From contig JAKIVX010000001.1 in assembly GCA_022750335.1 (NCBI GenBank), positions 129,350 to 193,349 of the forward strand: DNA of 64,000 nucleotides, read 5' to 3'. Below the pieces are notes generated by a model. It worked only from the letters and a program-made list of their open reading frames with translations. It was not told where the DNA came from and did not search any database. A program made the position numbers and the translations under genes. This document shows, piece by piece, positions 28,072 through 39,062 of the stretch (within the stretch, counting starts at the first letter, position 1; every line of letters starts with the position of its first letter). The DNA comes from Thermoplasmata archaeon (GTDB lineage Archaea > Thermoplasmatota > Thermoplasmata > Lutacidiplasmatales > UBA184).

Positions 28072-29218
28072 CGAGCACCACCCCGAGGTCCTTGTCCCCG
28101 CGTCCCGAGAGGGTGACGACGATTCGGTCCGAGGAGGGTCGCGTTCGAGCTTCTCCCACGGCGGCAAAGATCGCGTGCGATGGTTCGAGCGCCGGCAAGA
28201 TTCCCTCTTCCTCGGCCAGCCAGTGGAACGCCCGCAGTGCGTCCCGGTCCCGGACCGCGATGTAGCGCGCTCGACCCCGGTCGTGCAACCAGGCATGCTC
28301 CGGACCCACTCCCGGATAATCGAGCCCCGCCGAGATGCTCTCGGTGTCGGCGACCTGCCCGTCCCGATCCTGAAGTACGTAGGAAAAACTGCCGTGCAAG
28401 ATTCCGGGTTTCCCCCGGGAGAGCGAGGCCGCGCCAACGCCTCCCGACCGGGAGCCGCCGGCTTCGACCCCGAGGAACGCGACCTTCGTGTGAAGGAGCG
28501 GATGGAAGGTCCCGATCGCATTCGAGCCGCCTCCCACGCACGCGACCGCGAGGTCGGGCAGGCGCCCGAACGAGCGGACCGACTGGCGGCGGATCTCGCG
28601 TCCGATCACTCCCTGGAAGTCGGCGACGAGGGAAGGGAACGGATGGGGACCGACGGCCGAGCCCAGGAGGTAGTGGGTCGTTCGAACGTTCGCGATCCAG
28701 TCCCGGAGGGCGGCATTGATCGCGTCCTTCAGGGTACGACTCCCGGTCCGCACCGGGTGGACCTTGGCCCCCAAGAGCCGCATCCGATCGACGTTCGGGC
28801 GTTGACGCTCCATGTCGACCTCGCCCATGTACACCTCGGTCTCGAGACCCAGGGCGGCCCCGATCATTGCCGTGGCGACCCCGTGCTGTCCCGCTCCAGT
28901 TTCCGCGATGAGCCGGGGCTTCCCCATCCGGCGCGCGAGCAGTCCCTGACCGAGGGCATTGTTGAACTTGTGGGCCCCGCCGTGGACGAGGTCCTCGCGC
29001 TTCAGCCAGATCTCCGCCCCGCCGGCTCGACGCGTGAGATTGCGGGCAAAATACAATGGAGTGGGTCGGCCCCCGAGGGTCCGAGACATCCGGTCGAGTT
29101 CGGTCCGGAACGCACGGTCGTGACGAGAGGATTGCCACGCGCGGTCCAATTCCTCGAGGGCGGGGACGAGGGTCTCGGGTACGTACGCCCCGCCGTAGGG
29201 ACCGAACCGTCTACCCAT
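28058..29218 (-). CDS. trpB: Tryptophan synthase beta chain
   Basis: [45 protein letters not shown]. Confidence 0.96.
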   Translation of the reverse strand: MGRRFGPYGGAYVPETLVPALEELDRAWQSSRHDRAFRTELDRMSRTLGGRPTPLYFARNLTRRAGGAEIWLKREDLVHGGAHKFNNALGQGLLARRMGKPRLIAETGAGQHGVATAMIGAALGLETEVYMGEVDMERQRPNVDRMRLLGAKVHPVRTGSRTLKDAINAALRDWIANVRTTHYLLGSAVGPHPFPSLVADFQGVIGREIRRQSVRSFGRLPDLAVACVGGGSNAIGTFHPLLHTKVAFLGVEAGGSRSGGVGAASLSRGKPGILHGSFSYVLQDRDGQVADTESISAGLDYPGVGPEHAWLHDRGRARYIAVRDRDALRAFHWLAEEEGILPALEPSHAIFAAVGEARTRPSSDRIVVTLSGRGDKDLGVVLGASG

Positions 29219-29858
29219 GGCTCGATTCGAAATCAGTGACAGCGGCGAGGAACGCCCGGATCTTGGTCACGTCCTTCACGCCGGGAGCACTCTCGATGCC
29301 CGACGAGACGTCGACGCCCCACGGACGCACCGTCGCGAGCGCGTCACCGACGTTCTCCGCCGTCAGCCCTCCGGCGAGGATGAATTTCCGGCCCGGATTC
29401 GCGTCCACCAGCCGGGCACAGACTTCCCAGTCCGGCCGGAGCCCGCTCCCGCCCGGAAGGGGACCCCCGGCGGCGTCGAGGTGGATCCGGGGGTACGTTT
29501 CCGCCGCGGGGACCACAGGGTCGGGCGCCCCCGCCGGCGATGGGGCCACCGGGACCGAGGGCACGAGGTGGTGTAGTTCGAGGAAATCGAGCCCGTCGGG
29601 AACGGTCCCGTACACCTGGATCCGGTCGACTCCCACTTCCTCGAAGAGTTGATGGATGAGGTCCACCGAAGGGTCCACGACCACCCCCCACGCTTCGGCC
29701 TCGCTGGGGATCAGCCCGACCAATTCGGCGGCCCGTTCGGCGGTGATGTTCCGGGGCGACTGGGGCACCCCCACGACGAAGCCGGCCGCTCCCCCGGCGG
29801 GAATCTCGGCGATGGAGTCGGCCTGGCTGAGTCCGCAGAATTTCACGAAGGTGCTCAC
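29211..29858 (-). CDS. trpF: Phosphoribosylanthranilate isomerase
   Basis: [31 protein letters not shown]. Confidence 0.92.
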   Translation of the reverse strand: MSTFVKFCGLSQADSIAEIPAGGAAGFVVGVPQSPRNITAERAAELVGLIPSEAEAWGVVVDPSVDLIHQLFEEVGVDRIQVYGTVPDGLDFLELHHLVPSVPVAPSPAGAPDPVVPAAETYPRIHLDAAGGPLPGGSGLRPDWEVCARLVDANPGRKFILAGGLTAENVGDALATVRPWGVDVSSGIESAPGVKDVTKIRAFLAAVTDFESSHG

Positions 29859-30655
29859 GAGCGTCCCTCCGAGTTCGTCCGCCGTAGGCTCTCAAGAAAC
29901 GTTCGGGGGTCGTCGGTCCGGGCCAGCGCCGTGCCCACGAGGATCCCGTCGGCGCCCGCGTCCCAGAAGCGTCGTGCTCCTTCCGGACCTTCGACCCCAC
30001 TCATCCCGATCAGCGGATGGAACGCATGGGCCGCGCGCAACGTCTCTTCGCCGACCTCGCGGCGGATCTCCAACGTATCCAAGTCACGAACATTCACTCC
30101 GTACATGTCGGCGGGCACGTCCTCGGACGGTCTTAATTCTGCGCGCCCGTGCCACTCCAGCAGGACTTCCAGCCCACGGTCGTGCGCCGTGGTCGCAAGG
30201 GCCCGGAGCGGAGTGGTCAACAGCCCCGCGACTTCGAGGCGGGCGATGAGCAGTACGGCGCTCGCTCCGACCCGGGCGGCCGCCTCGATCTGCACCGGCT
30301 CGACGATAAAGTCCTTGAACAGGACGGGCCGATCGGTCTGGGCGACGAGGGCGGCGACGTCGCTCGGCGCGCCGCCGAATTCGGGACCGCTCGCGAGGCA
30401 GGAATAGCCGTCGACCCCGCCGGCCGCGGTCTGCGAAATGAACGACTCCATCGTGCGCTGGCCGAGGTCCGGAGCGGCGGCCCCTGGGGACCGTCGCTTG
30501 AATTCCGCTAGGATCGCCCCGCGTGGGCCGGCCCGGTTCACCGCGTCTCGGAGAGAGGGACGTACGTGGAGCGGCGCAGTCGGCAACCCATCGAGGTACT
30601 CGGGGCGTGCCACCGTGGCGCGGGTCGCCGCGACCATCTTCGCGAGAAAACCCAT
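29855..30655 (-). CDS. trpC: Indole-3-glycerol phosphate synthase
   Basis: AEFKRRSPGA, LFKDFIVEPVQI, YGVNVRDL. Confidence 0.92.
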   Translation of the reverse strand: MGFLAKMVAATRATVARPEYLDGLPTAPLHVRPSLRDAVNRAGPRGAILAEFKRRSPGAAAPDLGQRTMESFISQTAAGGVDGYSCLASGPEFGGAPSDVAALVAQTDRPVLFKDFIVEPVQIEAAARVGASAVLLIARLEVAGLLTTPLRALATTAHDRGLEVLLEWHGRAELRPSEDVPADMYGVNVRDLDTLEIRREVGEETLRAAHAFHPLIGMSGVEGPEGARRFWDAGADGILVGTALARTDDPRTFLESLRRTNSEGRS

Positions 30656-30657
30656 CG

Positions 30658-31692
30658 TCACGGCTCCGGAACTCGGAAGAAGGGGCGACCCAGTTCGCGC
30701 AGATTCTCGAGCAGGCGCTCGGGGGCACCCCCATCCAGCACGTCCATCGCCCGCTCGAGCCCCTTCCCGATCGAGCCGACCTGACCCGTTATCCACAGCG
30801 CCGTTGCGGACGTCAGGAGGACCGAGCCGCGACGCGCTCCCCCCCCTCCCGCGAGGATCCGTTCGGTTTCCGAGGCAGCGGCGGGGGGTTCCAACGGGCC
30901 CCACGCTCCCCGCCGATCCTCGGCCGCGAGCAGACCGTGGGGATCGACGGAGCGAGCCCCGGTCCGCGCCGAAACCCACCATCTGAGATAGGTCGGTCTC
31001 CGGGGGGAGAACTCGTCGCACCCTTCGTCCGAGGTCATGGTGAGTCCCCGTCGAATTCCCAATCGGCGTAGGGCCGCCATCACTACACGCCCCTGCGAAC
31101 GATCGCTCCAGCCGACCAGCTGGGCCCGAACGGGGGCCGGATTTGAGAGCGGGCCCAATCGGTTGAAGATGGTGGGGACGCCGAGGAGCCGTCGCGCCCG
31201 GGCCACCGCCGCGGTGGCCGGATGGAACAACGGCGCGTGGAGGAACGCGATCCCGAATTTCGCGAACGTCCGTCTCGGATACTCGGTCGACCGGTCGATC
31301 GGGAGCCCCAGCGCGAGCAACAGGTTGCTCGACCCGCACGGTCCGCGGGAGCTCCGGTTGCCGTGCTTGATCACGGGCTGCCCGCTGGCGGCCACGACGA
31401 ACGCGCTGACCGTGGAGACGTTGAACGAGGGCCGGGGCGCGCCCCCGGAACCGCAGAGGTCCATGGCCCGCTCGACTCCGCGGGGGTGGAACGGGAGGGC
31501 CCGGCGGCGCATCTCGCCCGCAAGAGTGGCCCACTCCCACCCGTTGTCGGGCCGTGCGCTCAATGCGACCAGGACTGCGCACCGATCCTCGTCGGTCGTG
31601 CGCGCGTCGACGAGCACCCGAAACACCATGCGCGCATCACTGGGTGACAGTCGGCGGGGGACGACGAGGCGGCGCAGGACCGCGCCGATCAC
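30658..31692 (-). CDS. trpD: Anthranilate phosphoribosyltransferase
   Basis: DLCGSGGAPRPSFNVSTVSAFVVAASG, KHGNRSSRGPCGSSNLL, RLGPLSNPA; GTG start. Confidence 0.94.
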   Translation of the reverse strand: MIGAVLRRLVVPRRLSPSDARMVFRVLVDARTTDEDRCAVLVALSARPDNGWEWATLAGEMRRRALPFHPRGVERAMDLCGSGGAPRPSFNVSTVSAFVVAASGQPVIKHGNRSSRGPCGSSNLLLALGLPIDRSTEYPRRTFAKFGIAFLHAPLFHPATAAVARARRLLGVPTIFNRLGPLSNPAPVRAQLVGWSDRSQGRVVMAALRRLGIRRGLTMTSDEGCDEFSPRRPTYLRWWVSARTGARSVDPHGLLAAEDRRGAWGPLEPPAAASETERILAGGGGARRGSVLLTSATALWITGQVGSIGKGLERAMDVLDGGAPERLLENLRELGRPFFRVPEP

Positions 31693-32270
31693 CGTCGAGC
31701 TCCCTGCAGGAAGTTCGAGAGCAACCTCGGGCCCTGTGGAGTAAGATAGGATTCCGGGTGAAATTGGACCGACTCGACCGGACGTCGTCGGTGACGGAGG
31801 GCCATTACGACTCCCTCCGGATCCCGGGCCGAGACCTCCAGTTCCGACGGGAGCGACCGTTCTGCCACGACCAACGAATGGTAGCGCGCACCGGTCAACG
31901 GGGAGTGGAGATGCTCGAAGACCCCCCGCCCGTCGTGGAGGACGCGCGTCGTTTCCCCGTGTACCGGCTCCTCCCCCCTTCGGATCCGGGCTCCGTAGTA
32001 CTCGCCGATGAGTTGGTGGCCGAGACACACCCCGAGGAACGCGCGTTCCTGGTCCCAGCGCCGGAGCAACCCGCGTCCGACGGCCGTGAGCCGCGCATCG
32101 GACGGGTGACCCGGTCCCGGCGACAGGACGATGGCGTCCGGGTCGACGCGTACGGCGTCCCGGAGGGACCGGGTCGCGCGGAGCGTCACCACGTCCGCCC
32201 CCGTCGCCTGGAGCGCTTGCGCGATGTTGTACACGAACGAGTCCTCGTGGTCGACCAGGAGGACCTTCAT
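31689..32270 (-). CDS. trpG: Anthranilate synthase glutamine amidotransferase component
   Basis: DHEDSFVYNI, LSPGPGHP, LGVCLGHQ, QFHPES. Confidence 0.95.
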   Translation of the reverse strand: MKVLLVDHEDSFVYNIAQALQATGADVVTLRATRSLRDAVRVDPDAIVLSPGPGHPSDARLTAVGRGLLRRWDQERAFLGVCLGHQLIGEYYGARIRRGEEPVHGETTRVLHDGRGVFEHLHSPLTGARYHSLVVAERSLPSELEVSARDPEGVVMALRHRRRPVESVQFHPESYLTPQGPRLLSNFLQGARR

Positions 32271-33463
32271 CGGGAGCCGTCCACGAGCGTGGACTCGACC
32301 TGGGCCAGCTTGACCAGCGTCTCCTCGTATTCTTGTCCGGGCCGGGACCGGTAGACGATGCCGGCGCCGGCGGCGGTGTAGAGGCGTCGACGGGCCGCGA
32401 ACGCGCCTCGGATGGCGAGGGCCCAGTCGGCCCGATTTCCCGGCCGCAAGAGGCCGACCGTCCCGCCGTACGGTCCCCGCCACGTGCCCTCTTCACGACG
32501 GAGCCACTCGGTGGCGCGGATCTTCGGTGCTCCACTGACAGTCCCCGCGGGGAACGTCGCCCGAAGGACCGACCACGCATCCGACCCCGAAACGAGTCGG
32601 CAGGTCACCCGGCTCACGAGGTGGTCGAGGCGGGCATACCGGACACGGCGTTCTTTCCAGACGACCCGGACCGACCCCGGCCGCGCCACTCGGCCCAGGT
32701 CGTTGCGCGCGAGGTCGACGAGCATTCGATGTTCGGCGAGTTCCTTCGGGTCCTTCTCGAGGTCGACCCGGAGGCGGGGACGGGCACGGGGGATCGTCCC
32801 CGCGATCGGGTTGATGTGGGCGGAGGTACCGTCGACCTCCACGACGGATTCGGGCGACGCCCCGAGGATCTCCCGGTCACCGATCTTGAGGAAGTAGAAG
32901 AATGCGAATCGCTCGAGCCGTCGAAGCTGACCCGCCCGCGCGAGGAGGTCGGAGGGACGCGGCCAACCGCGCCGGTGCGCGAGGACCACCTGGAAGGCCT
33001 CCCCGGCCCGGATCGCCGCACGCAAGTGATTCACGGCGCGGGAGAATTGGACGCGAGAGAGGGAATCGGACGCCGGTGCCGGCGGCCGGATCCTCGAGGT
33101 CGGCCGTTCGAACGCGCGAGTTCGGCGGACGGAGATCTGATGGGCCCGGTCCGCGAGGACGAACTCCCCGAGCGGGAACGGGGAGAGCGCGGGGAAACGA
33201 GCCAGCGCCGGTTCGAAGAGGCCGACTGCGTCGAAGCCCAGGTACCCCATCACGACCGGTCGCCCCCCCGAAGCGAGGTGGTGGGCGGTCGTTCGCGCCA
33301 CGTCCTCGAGATCGGTGCGCGGCGTGAACGGAGCGAGGCACTCGCCCCGGTCGAACCAAACCGCGATCCCGTCAGACGTGGAGTGTCCCGCCGTGCGTTC
33401 GAAATATCCGGCCGTTTCCGCCCGCTCGGCCCTCAGTGAGAACTGGGTCCACGGATCGGTCAC
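32267..33463 (-). CDS. trpE: Anthranilate synthase component I
   Basis: Chorismate-binding blocks PIAGTIPRA, RNDLGRV, FPAGTVSGAPKIRA, YTAAGAGIVYRS; GTG start. Confidence 0.94.
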   Translation of the reverse strand: MTDPWTQFSLRAERAETAGYFERTAGHSTSDGIAVWFDRGECLAPFTPRTDLEDVARTTAHHLASGGRPVVMGYLGFDAVGLFEPALARFPALSPFPLGEFVLADRAHQISVRRTRAFERPTSRIRPPAPASDSLSRVQFSRAVNHLRAAIRAGEAFQVVLAHRRGWPRPSDLLARAGQLRRLERFAFFYFLKIGDREILGASPESVVEVDGTSAHINPIAGTIPRARPRLRVDLEKDPKELAEHRMLVDLARNDLGRVARPGSVRVVWKERRVRYARLDHLVSRVTCRLVSGSDAWSVLRATFPAGTVSGAPKIRATEWLRREEGTWRGPYGGTVGLLRPGNRADWALAIRGAFAARRRLYTAAGAGIVYRSRPGQEYEETLVKLAQVESTLVDGSR

Positions 33464-34782
33464 GAGGAGCGGGCCTCCTCGACCAGGGCCCGGTGGAGCT
33501 CCCGAAGCGCGCGCGGTCCCTCCTCTTCCGGCACCGCGATGGAGAGGGCCCGCGGGGTCGCGCTGAACCCCTCCGCAGTCGCCACCACGCGGCTCGGGAC
33601 GCGGTCCACGTCGGCCAGGATTCCGTCCCCGATCACGGTCACGAGCGCGACGCGGAACGGTCCCTCGACCATGACGGCCGCTTCCCGGGTGAGGGGAGCG
33701 AGCGAGCGCAGGGCCGCGAGGACCTCGGTGGGCGCCAGCACGAGGCACAGCAGAGCCGACGAGGTGTACAGCTGGACGAGATTCACCTGGGCGGCCGCGA
33801 GGCGTTGGGAGACCTCCGCGACGATCCCGGGTCGCTGTCGGCCACCGGGGACCCGTAGCCGGAGGAGTCGCAGAGGGCGGAGAAGGGTCAGGGCACGATT
33901 GTGGCGGTCCGAACGTGACGGACCGATCGTCGTCGCGATCCGCGCATCGTCCAGCGAGCGGACGCGGAGGACGATGCCGTGAGCGCGGGCCGGTTCGATG
34001 GTCAGGGGATGGAGGACCCGGGCGCCGAATTGGGCGAGCTCTTCCGCCTCTTCGTACGAGAGCTCGGCGATCGGCCTCGCTCCGGGGACCTCCTTCGGGT
34101 CGGCCGTGAGCACCGCGACGTGCCGTTTGACGAGCTCCACGCGTTCGGCCCGAAGGATCGCACCGATCCCGGCCGCCGCGTAGTCCGAACCCCCTCGCCC
34201 GAGCGTGGCGACCCGACCTTCGAGGCTCCGCCCGAAGTACCCCGTCACCACGGGCACCTTCCCCTGGCTCAGCAGGCGTCCCAGGCCCGCCCGCACCGCG
34301 GGGCCGGAGCGGTCGAACAGGATGCAGGAGGCGCCGTAGGTGTTGTCGGTGATGAGGCCCAGGTGGTCCGCCTCGACCGCGACCGCGGGAATGTCGTGGT
34401 CCTCCAGACGGCGAGCCAACCAATCGACCGAGAGCCGCTCTCCCTGGCTGAGGACTCGATCGGACATCGGTCCGTCCGGGGCCGGTCCTTTTTCGAGGGC
34501 CGCAAACATTCGGGCCAGACGGGCGAGATGCCGTCGTCCGGCGGGGGAGAGGCCCGGATGACGAGCCCGCACCTCGAGCAGGATCCGTCGATGTCGGGCC
34601 GCGGATCGGGGATGTTCGAGGGCATCGGTCAGTCGATCGGTGACGCCTTCTCGGGCGGAGGCCACGAGGACGAGCGGTCGCCCTTCGGCTCGCGTCCGAA
34701 CGACATCGCCCAGCACACGATCGAAATCGGTAAGCGACGCCCCCCCGAACTTGAGGACCAGCGGCGCTCGCCGTCGACTCAT
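33460..34782 (-). CDS. lysC: Aspartate kinase
   Basis: KFGGASLTD, GRGGSDYAAAGIGA, ADPKEVPGA, C-terminal ACT-like region. Confidence 0.93.
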   Translation of the reverse strand: MSRRRAPLVLKFGGASLTDFDRVLGDVVRTRAEGRPLVLVASAREGVTDRLTDALEHPRSAARHRRILLEVRARHPGLSPAGRRHLARLARMFAALEKGPAPDGPMSDRVLSQGERLSVDWLARRLEDHDIPAVAVEADHLGLITDNTYGASCILFDRSGPAVRAGLGRLLSQGKVPVVTGYFGRSLEGRVATLGRGGSDYAAAGIGAILRAERVELVKRHVAVLTADPKEVPGARPIAELSYEEAEELAQFGARVLHPLTIEPARAHGIVLRVRSLDDARIATTIGPSRSDRHNRALTLLRPLRLLRLRVPGGRQRPGIVAEVSQRLAAAQVNLVQLYTSSALLCLVLAPTEVLAALRSLAPLTREAAVMVEGPFRVALVTVIGDGILADVDRVPSRVVATAEGFSATPRALSIAVPEEEGPRALRELHRALVEEARSS

Positions 34783-35861
34783 CTTCGACTCCGCCCCGCT
34801 CGGTCCAGCGCCCCGTGGGCGAGGGCCAGTTCGGCGTTCAAGACCGAACCTCCAGCGCCTCCTCGGACCGCATTGTGCGAGAGAACGAAGAATCGGAGGA
34901 ACGGCGGGTCCCATCGCACTCGGCCGATCACCGCGGCCATCCCCCGGGCCCGGGCCGGCCGACCGGCCCAGCGGTCTCGGAGCGGTTGGGGCCGATCCGC
35001 CTCCCGTCGCAGTTCGATCGGGGGATGGGGGGCGGTCGGGAGGGCGTCACCCCGCAACGGGTCGAACTCCATCCAGGCGTCCTCGATTTCGGCTCGGCGA
35101 ACCGAGACGCCGGTCTCGATCGTTACGGCTTCGAGGTGGCCCTCGCGGGTTCCTACCCGGGCACAGTGTGCGAGGATAGGGACGGCGAGCGGAGCGACGC
35201 CGCGGCCGCGACGCGTGCCGAGGATGCGGGCGGATTCCTGGGCGAGCTTTTCCTCCTCGCCCTCGATGAACGGGACGACGTTGTCGGTGATGGAGAGGGA
35301 GGGAACCCCCGGATATCCGGCGCCGGAGAGCGCCTGATAGGTGGTCACATGGATCGACCGAGGGTCGAGCCGATGGACGATCGGGGCAAGGGCCAGGACG
35401 AGACCGGCGGCGGAGCAGTTGGGGTTAGCGACGAGGAGGCCGCGTCCTCGAGGTCGGTTCTGTGCGAGGGCCAGATGTTCTCCGTTGACTTCGGGCACCA
35501 TCAACGGCACGTCGGCGTCTCGGCGATGGTCGGAGGCGTTCGTGAAGACGGCTACGCCACGCCGCGAGAGCTCGCTCTCGAGCGGTCCCGCGGTACCCGA
35601 GGGAAGGGCCGAGAAAACGACTCGAATCCCGGCCCGGACCAAAGCGCCGGGGCTGAGTGTTTCTAGGCGTGCGTCTTCGATCGGGGCCGGAGGTGGCTCC
35701 GCCAATTGCCAGACCTCTCCGAGCCGTTTTCCCTCCGAGCGCTCGGTGGAAACGAACCGGGGCACCCCAAAGTCGGGGTGCTCGGCCAACAACCGTGCAA
35801 AGTGCTGGCCGATGTAGCCGCTCGCTCCGAGGATCGCCACTGGGATCGGCCTCTCGGTCAC
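34779..35861 (-). CDS. asd: Aspartate-semialdehyde dehydrogenase
   Basis: ILGASGYIGQHF, NPNCSAAGLVLAL, TYQALSGAGYPGVPSLSI. Confidence 0.93.
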   Translation of the reverse strand: MTERPIPVAILGASGYIGQHFARLLAEHPDFGVPRFVSTERSEGKRLGEVWQLAEPPPAPIEDARLETLSPGALVRAGIRVVFSALPSGTAGPLESELSRRGVAVFTNASDHRRDADVPLMVPEVNGEHLALAQNRPRGRGLLVANPNCSAAGLVLALAPIVHRLDPRSIHVTTYQALSGAGYPGVPSLSITDNVVPFIEGEEEKLAQESARILGTRRGRGVAPLAVPILAHCARVGTREGHLEAVTIETGVSVRRAEIEDAWMEFDPLRGDALPTAPHPPIELRREADRPQPLRDRWAGRPARARGMAAVIGRVRWDPPFLRFFVLSHNAVRGGAGGSVLNAELALAHGALDRAGRSRR

Positions 35862-36943
35862 GGAACAAATCCTCCGCGGAGCGCGAGGTCGGCCAACACG
35901 AAAGCCGTCACGCTCTCGATCACCACGACCGCCCGCGGTACGATGCAGGGGTCGTGGCGGCCGGCGACGACGATGGTCTCCGGAGCATGGGTCGCGAGAT
36001 TCACGGACTGCTGAGGTCGGGCGATGGACGAGGTGGGCTTGACCGACACGCGGGCGATGATCGGCATGCCGGTCGTCAATCCACCGAGTATCCCGCCCGC
36101 GTGATTGGACGTCGTGCGGACCCGGCCCGCATCCCAGACGAAAGGGTCGTTGTGGTCACTTCCGCGCATCCGGGCGGCCCCGAACCCGGCCCCGAACTCG
36201 ACGGCCTTGATCGCGGGCACCGCGAACCATGCATGAGCGAGGACGCTCTCGACCGGGTCGAAGAACGGCTCGCCCAGGCCGACCGGAAGTCCGTCGGCGC
36301 GGACCTCGATCACTCCTCCGACGCTGTCTCCTTCTCGGCGGGCTGACCGGACCGTTTCCTCCATGGCCTTCGCCGCGACCGGGTCCGGCGCGGCCACTTC
36401 GTTCGACGCCGCCAGCGCGCGAAGGGTCGCGAGGTCGGCCCCCTCCGGGACGGTGGCGTCCACCTGGCCGATCGAACGGGTGAACGCGACCACATCGATG
36501 CCGAGAGGGTCGAGTACCGACCGAGCGACCGTCCCCGCGATGACGAGGCCGACCGTCATCCGGCCCGAGAAGATGCCGCCGCCCGAGAGGTCGGCCGTCG
36601 GACCATACCGCACACGGGCGGGGTAATCCGCGTGCCCGGGCCGGGGCGTATCGGCCAAGCGGTCGTACGGTTCGCGACGCACGTCCTCGTTCGCGACATG
36701 GGCGCGAAAGAGGGAACCGTCCGACCGTCCCCCGGAGTGCCCGGAATCGATCACCAGTCGGTCCTCTTCCTGACGCTTGGTCGCCAGGCGTCGTCCGACC
36801 GGGCGACGACGGTCGAGTTCCACCTGGATCCGGTCGATGTCGATCGGCGTACCGGCCGGGATTCCCTCGATCGTCACGCCCACCTCCGGCCCGTGGCTCG
36901 TGCCGAACACGGCGACGCGGAACCGCTCCCCGATCCGCATCAT
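35858..36943 (-). CDS. aroC: Chorismate synthase
   Basis: FGTSHGPEVGVTIEGIPAG, RPGHADYPARVRYG, GSDHNDPF. Confidence 0.95.
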   Translation of the reverse strand: MMRIGERFRVAVFGTSHGPEVGVTIEGIPAGTPIDIDRIQVELDRRRPVGRRLATKRQEEDRLVIDSGHSGGRSDGSLFRAHVANEDVRREPYDRLADTPRPGHADYPARVRYGPTADLSGGGIFSGRMTVGLVIAGTVARSVLDPLGIDVVAFTRSIGQVDATVPEGADLATLRALAASNEVAAPDPVAAKAMEETVRSARREGDSVGGVIEVRADGLPVGLGEPFFDPVESVLAHAWFAVPAIKAVEFGAGFGAARMRGSDHNDPFVWDAGRVRTTSNHAGGILGGLTTGMPIIARVSVKPTSSIARPQQSVNLATHAPETIVVAGRHDPCIVPRAVVVIESVTAFVLADLALRGGFVP

Positions 36944-38211
36944 GGCCCCGAGACCTCCGTGCCGAGGTCCCTCAGGGCCGTCCAAAAACCGGGAAACGAT
37001 TTCCGGACCGACTCGGCCACCCCGATCCTGCTGGGCCCGGTCGCCGCCAAGGCCCCCACCGCGGCACTCATGACGAGCCGGTGGTCCGCGAGGGTACGAA
37101 GGTCGACGGCCCGCGGGGGCCCCCGTCCTTCGATCACGAGTCCGCTCGCGACGACCTCCACTCGGGCTCCGAACGCACGCGCGAGCCGGGCCGTCTCGGT
37201 ACGACGATTCGATTCCTTATGGACGACGTGCGCCGCTCCTCGCAATCGGGATCGTCCCGGCAGCGTGGCCGCGAGCACGCCCGCGAGCGGGTACAGGTCC
37301 GGACACGATGTGAAGTCCATCGAGAACGGACAGGGAGACCCGGTACGGACCGTAACGGACTGGGCGGATTCGCGGACCTCCCCCCCAGCTTGTCGGAGGA
37401 GCTCCAGTACCTTCCGGTCCGCCTGAGGCCATTCGGGTGAGACTCCGGTCACGGTGACCGGACCTCCGGCGATCGCACCCGCTACCCAGAGGTACGCGGC
37501 CGACGACGCGTCGCCCGGAACCCGGAATCGATTTCCGTGGATCGCCTGTCCTCCGGCGATCCGGAACTCCCGGCCGCGGCGTGTCACGTGCACCCGGAGT
37601 CGACGGAGCGTCGCGAGGGTCGCCTCGACGTACGGCTCCGAAACGATCTCGCCATCGAGGAGGATCCGAGAATCCTCGGCCCGGGTGGGTAATGCGAGGA
37701 GGAGGGCGGAGGCGAATTGGGAACTTTCGGATGCATCGAGACGAACCCGGCCCCCGTGGATCGGACCACGGAGGATGAACGGAAAGCCTGTCGGCTCGGC
37801 CCGAACTTCGGCGCCGAGGGCGCGGAGCGCGTTGAGGAGCGGGGCCATCGGGCGACTCCCCAGGCGTCCCGAGCCGAGGAAGCGGACCCTCCGCGCGCCC
37901 AACGCCGCCAATACGGTGACGAACCGAAGGGTCGTCCCTGACTCCCCACAGTCCACCTCGATCGGGCGGCCCAGCCGGGGACGGCGGCGGGGGTGGAACG
38001 TCCATCGCTCGCGCGAACGAGATACGGCCACGCCGAGACGACCCACCGCGGTGGCGGTTGCCCGTGTATCGTCGGAGTCCAGGGGGTGTTCGACCGAAAA
38101 TCGGTGCGCGCTGAGGAAAGCTGCGACGATCGCACGGTGCGTGTAGCTCTTGGACGGAGGCCCGGCGACGCGACCCTTCGCTCGGCTCGGGTACACCGTT
38201 CGGACGGTCAT
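36940..38211 (-). CDS. aroA: 3-phosphoshikimate 1-carboxyvinyltransferase
   Basis: GPPSKSYTHRA, CGESGTTLRF, SSQFASALLLALP. Confidence 0.94.
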   Translation of the reverse strand: MTVRTVYPSRAKGRVAGPPSKSYTHRAIVAAFLSAHRFSVEHPLDSDDTRATATAVGRLGVAVSRSRERWTFHPRRRPRLGRPIEVDCGESGTTLRFVTVLAALGARRVRFLGSGRLGSRPMAPLLNALRALGAEVRAEPTGFPFILRGPIHGGRVRLDASESSQFASALLLALPTRAEDSRILLDGEIVSEPYVEATLATLRRLRVHVTRRGREFRIAGGQAIHGNRFRVPGDASSAAYLWVAGAIAGGPVTVTGVSPEWPQADRKVLELLRQAGGEVRESAQSVTVRTGSPCPFSMDFTSCPDLYPLAGVLAATLPGRSRLRGAAHVVHKESNRRTETARLARAFGARVEVVASGLVIEGRGPPRAVDLRTLADHRLVMSAAVGALAATGPSRIGVAESVRKSFPGFWTALRDLGTEVSGP

Positions 38212-39062
38212 TCGGCACCGTCGGTCGTGAGTTCCGCCGTGAAGTGCTCCCCCACGTCGGTCGGTAGCGAAGCGGCGACGGCGGCAACTCGGTCGCGGGG
38301 GACCAACGCGGCGAGGGCCGGTCCGAGACCGCTCACTCCGACCGCCACCGCACCCGCCGCCCTCATGCGCGTGCGCAACTCCGTGTAATCGTATCCCATG
38401 ACCGACTCCACGAGCACGCTGTTCCGCTCCATCGCCTCCGGGTACCGGTGGGCTCGTGCCGCATCGACAATGGGTCGTCCTTGGTCGGCGACGGCCTCGA
38501 AGCGGGACTTCCAGTCCGGCGAAGGCGCGTGGACGCCCGGCGGCAAGTAGACGACCGTCGTCCAGGAGGAGGGAGCCCGCTGCTCGGCGATCAGGGTGGA
38601 GTTTCTGTTGTCGGTCAGCACGAAGCCAGATCGAAGGCCGGCCAACGCATCGTCCAAGGCCCCAGTGGCGCTCAGGCCAACCCCGCGGGTGACTTCCGCC
38701 GTTCGCCGGGCCACTTCGAGTGGGGTCGGGCTCGCCTTCAGGGCCCGAGCCACCGCGATGGTGATCGCAGATGCGACCGCGCTAGAACTTTTCAACCCTT
38801 TCGCGACCGGTACGTCCGATCGCAGGTCGAGCGAGGCGTGGAAACGTTGCCCCCGGCCGAACCGCCCAAGTGCCGCATCGACGGCGGCTCGGACGAGGGC
38901 CGAATCGGAGCCCGGAGGCGTGCAATCGAGGCTCGGGCTCGCCGCCACCTCTAGGTCGACCGAAGCGGTGACGAACCGCTGGATCCCGATCGCGCAGCCC
39001 ACCCCGGTCGTAAGGGCGTTCACGATCGTGACCGCCGACGTACTTCGGCCTACGCCCCGCAT
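38208..39062 (-). CDS. Archaeal shikimate kinase (GHMP superfamily)
   Basis: PVAKGLKSSSAVASAI GHMP loop, TGALDDALAGL; between aroA and aroDE. Confidence 0.9.
   Translation of the reverse strand: MRGVGRSTSAVTIVNALTTGVGCAIGIQRFVTASVDLEVAASPSLDCTPPGSDSALVRAAVDAALGRFGRGQRFHASLDLRSDVPVAKGLKSSSAVASAITIAVARALKASPTPLEVARRTAEVTRGVGLSATGALDDALAGLRSGFVLTDNRNSTLIAEQRAPSSWTTVVYLPPGVHAPSPDWKSRFEAVADQGRPIVDAARAHRYPEAMERNSVLVESVMGYDYTELRTRMRAAGAVAVGVSGLGPALAALVPRDRVAAVAASLPTDVGEHFTAELTTDGAE

Noticed and set aside
35619-35632. TCGAATCCCGG string resembling a tRNA T-arm
   Set aside because: Lies inside asd, with no matching acceptor, D or anticodon arms nearby.
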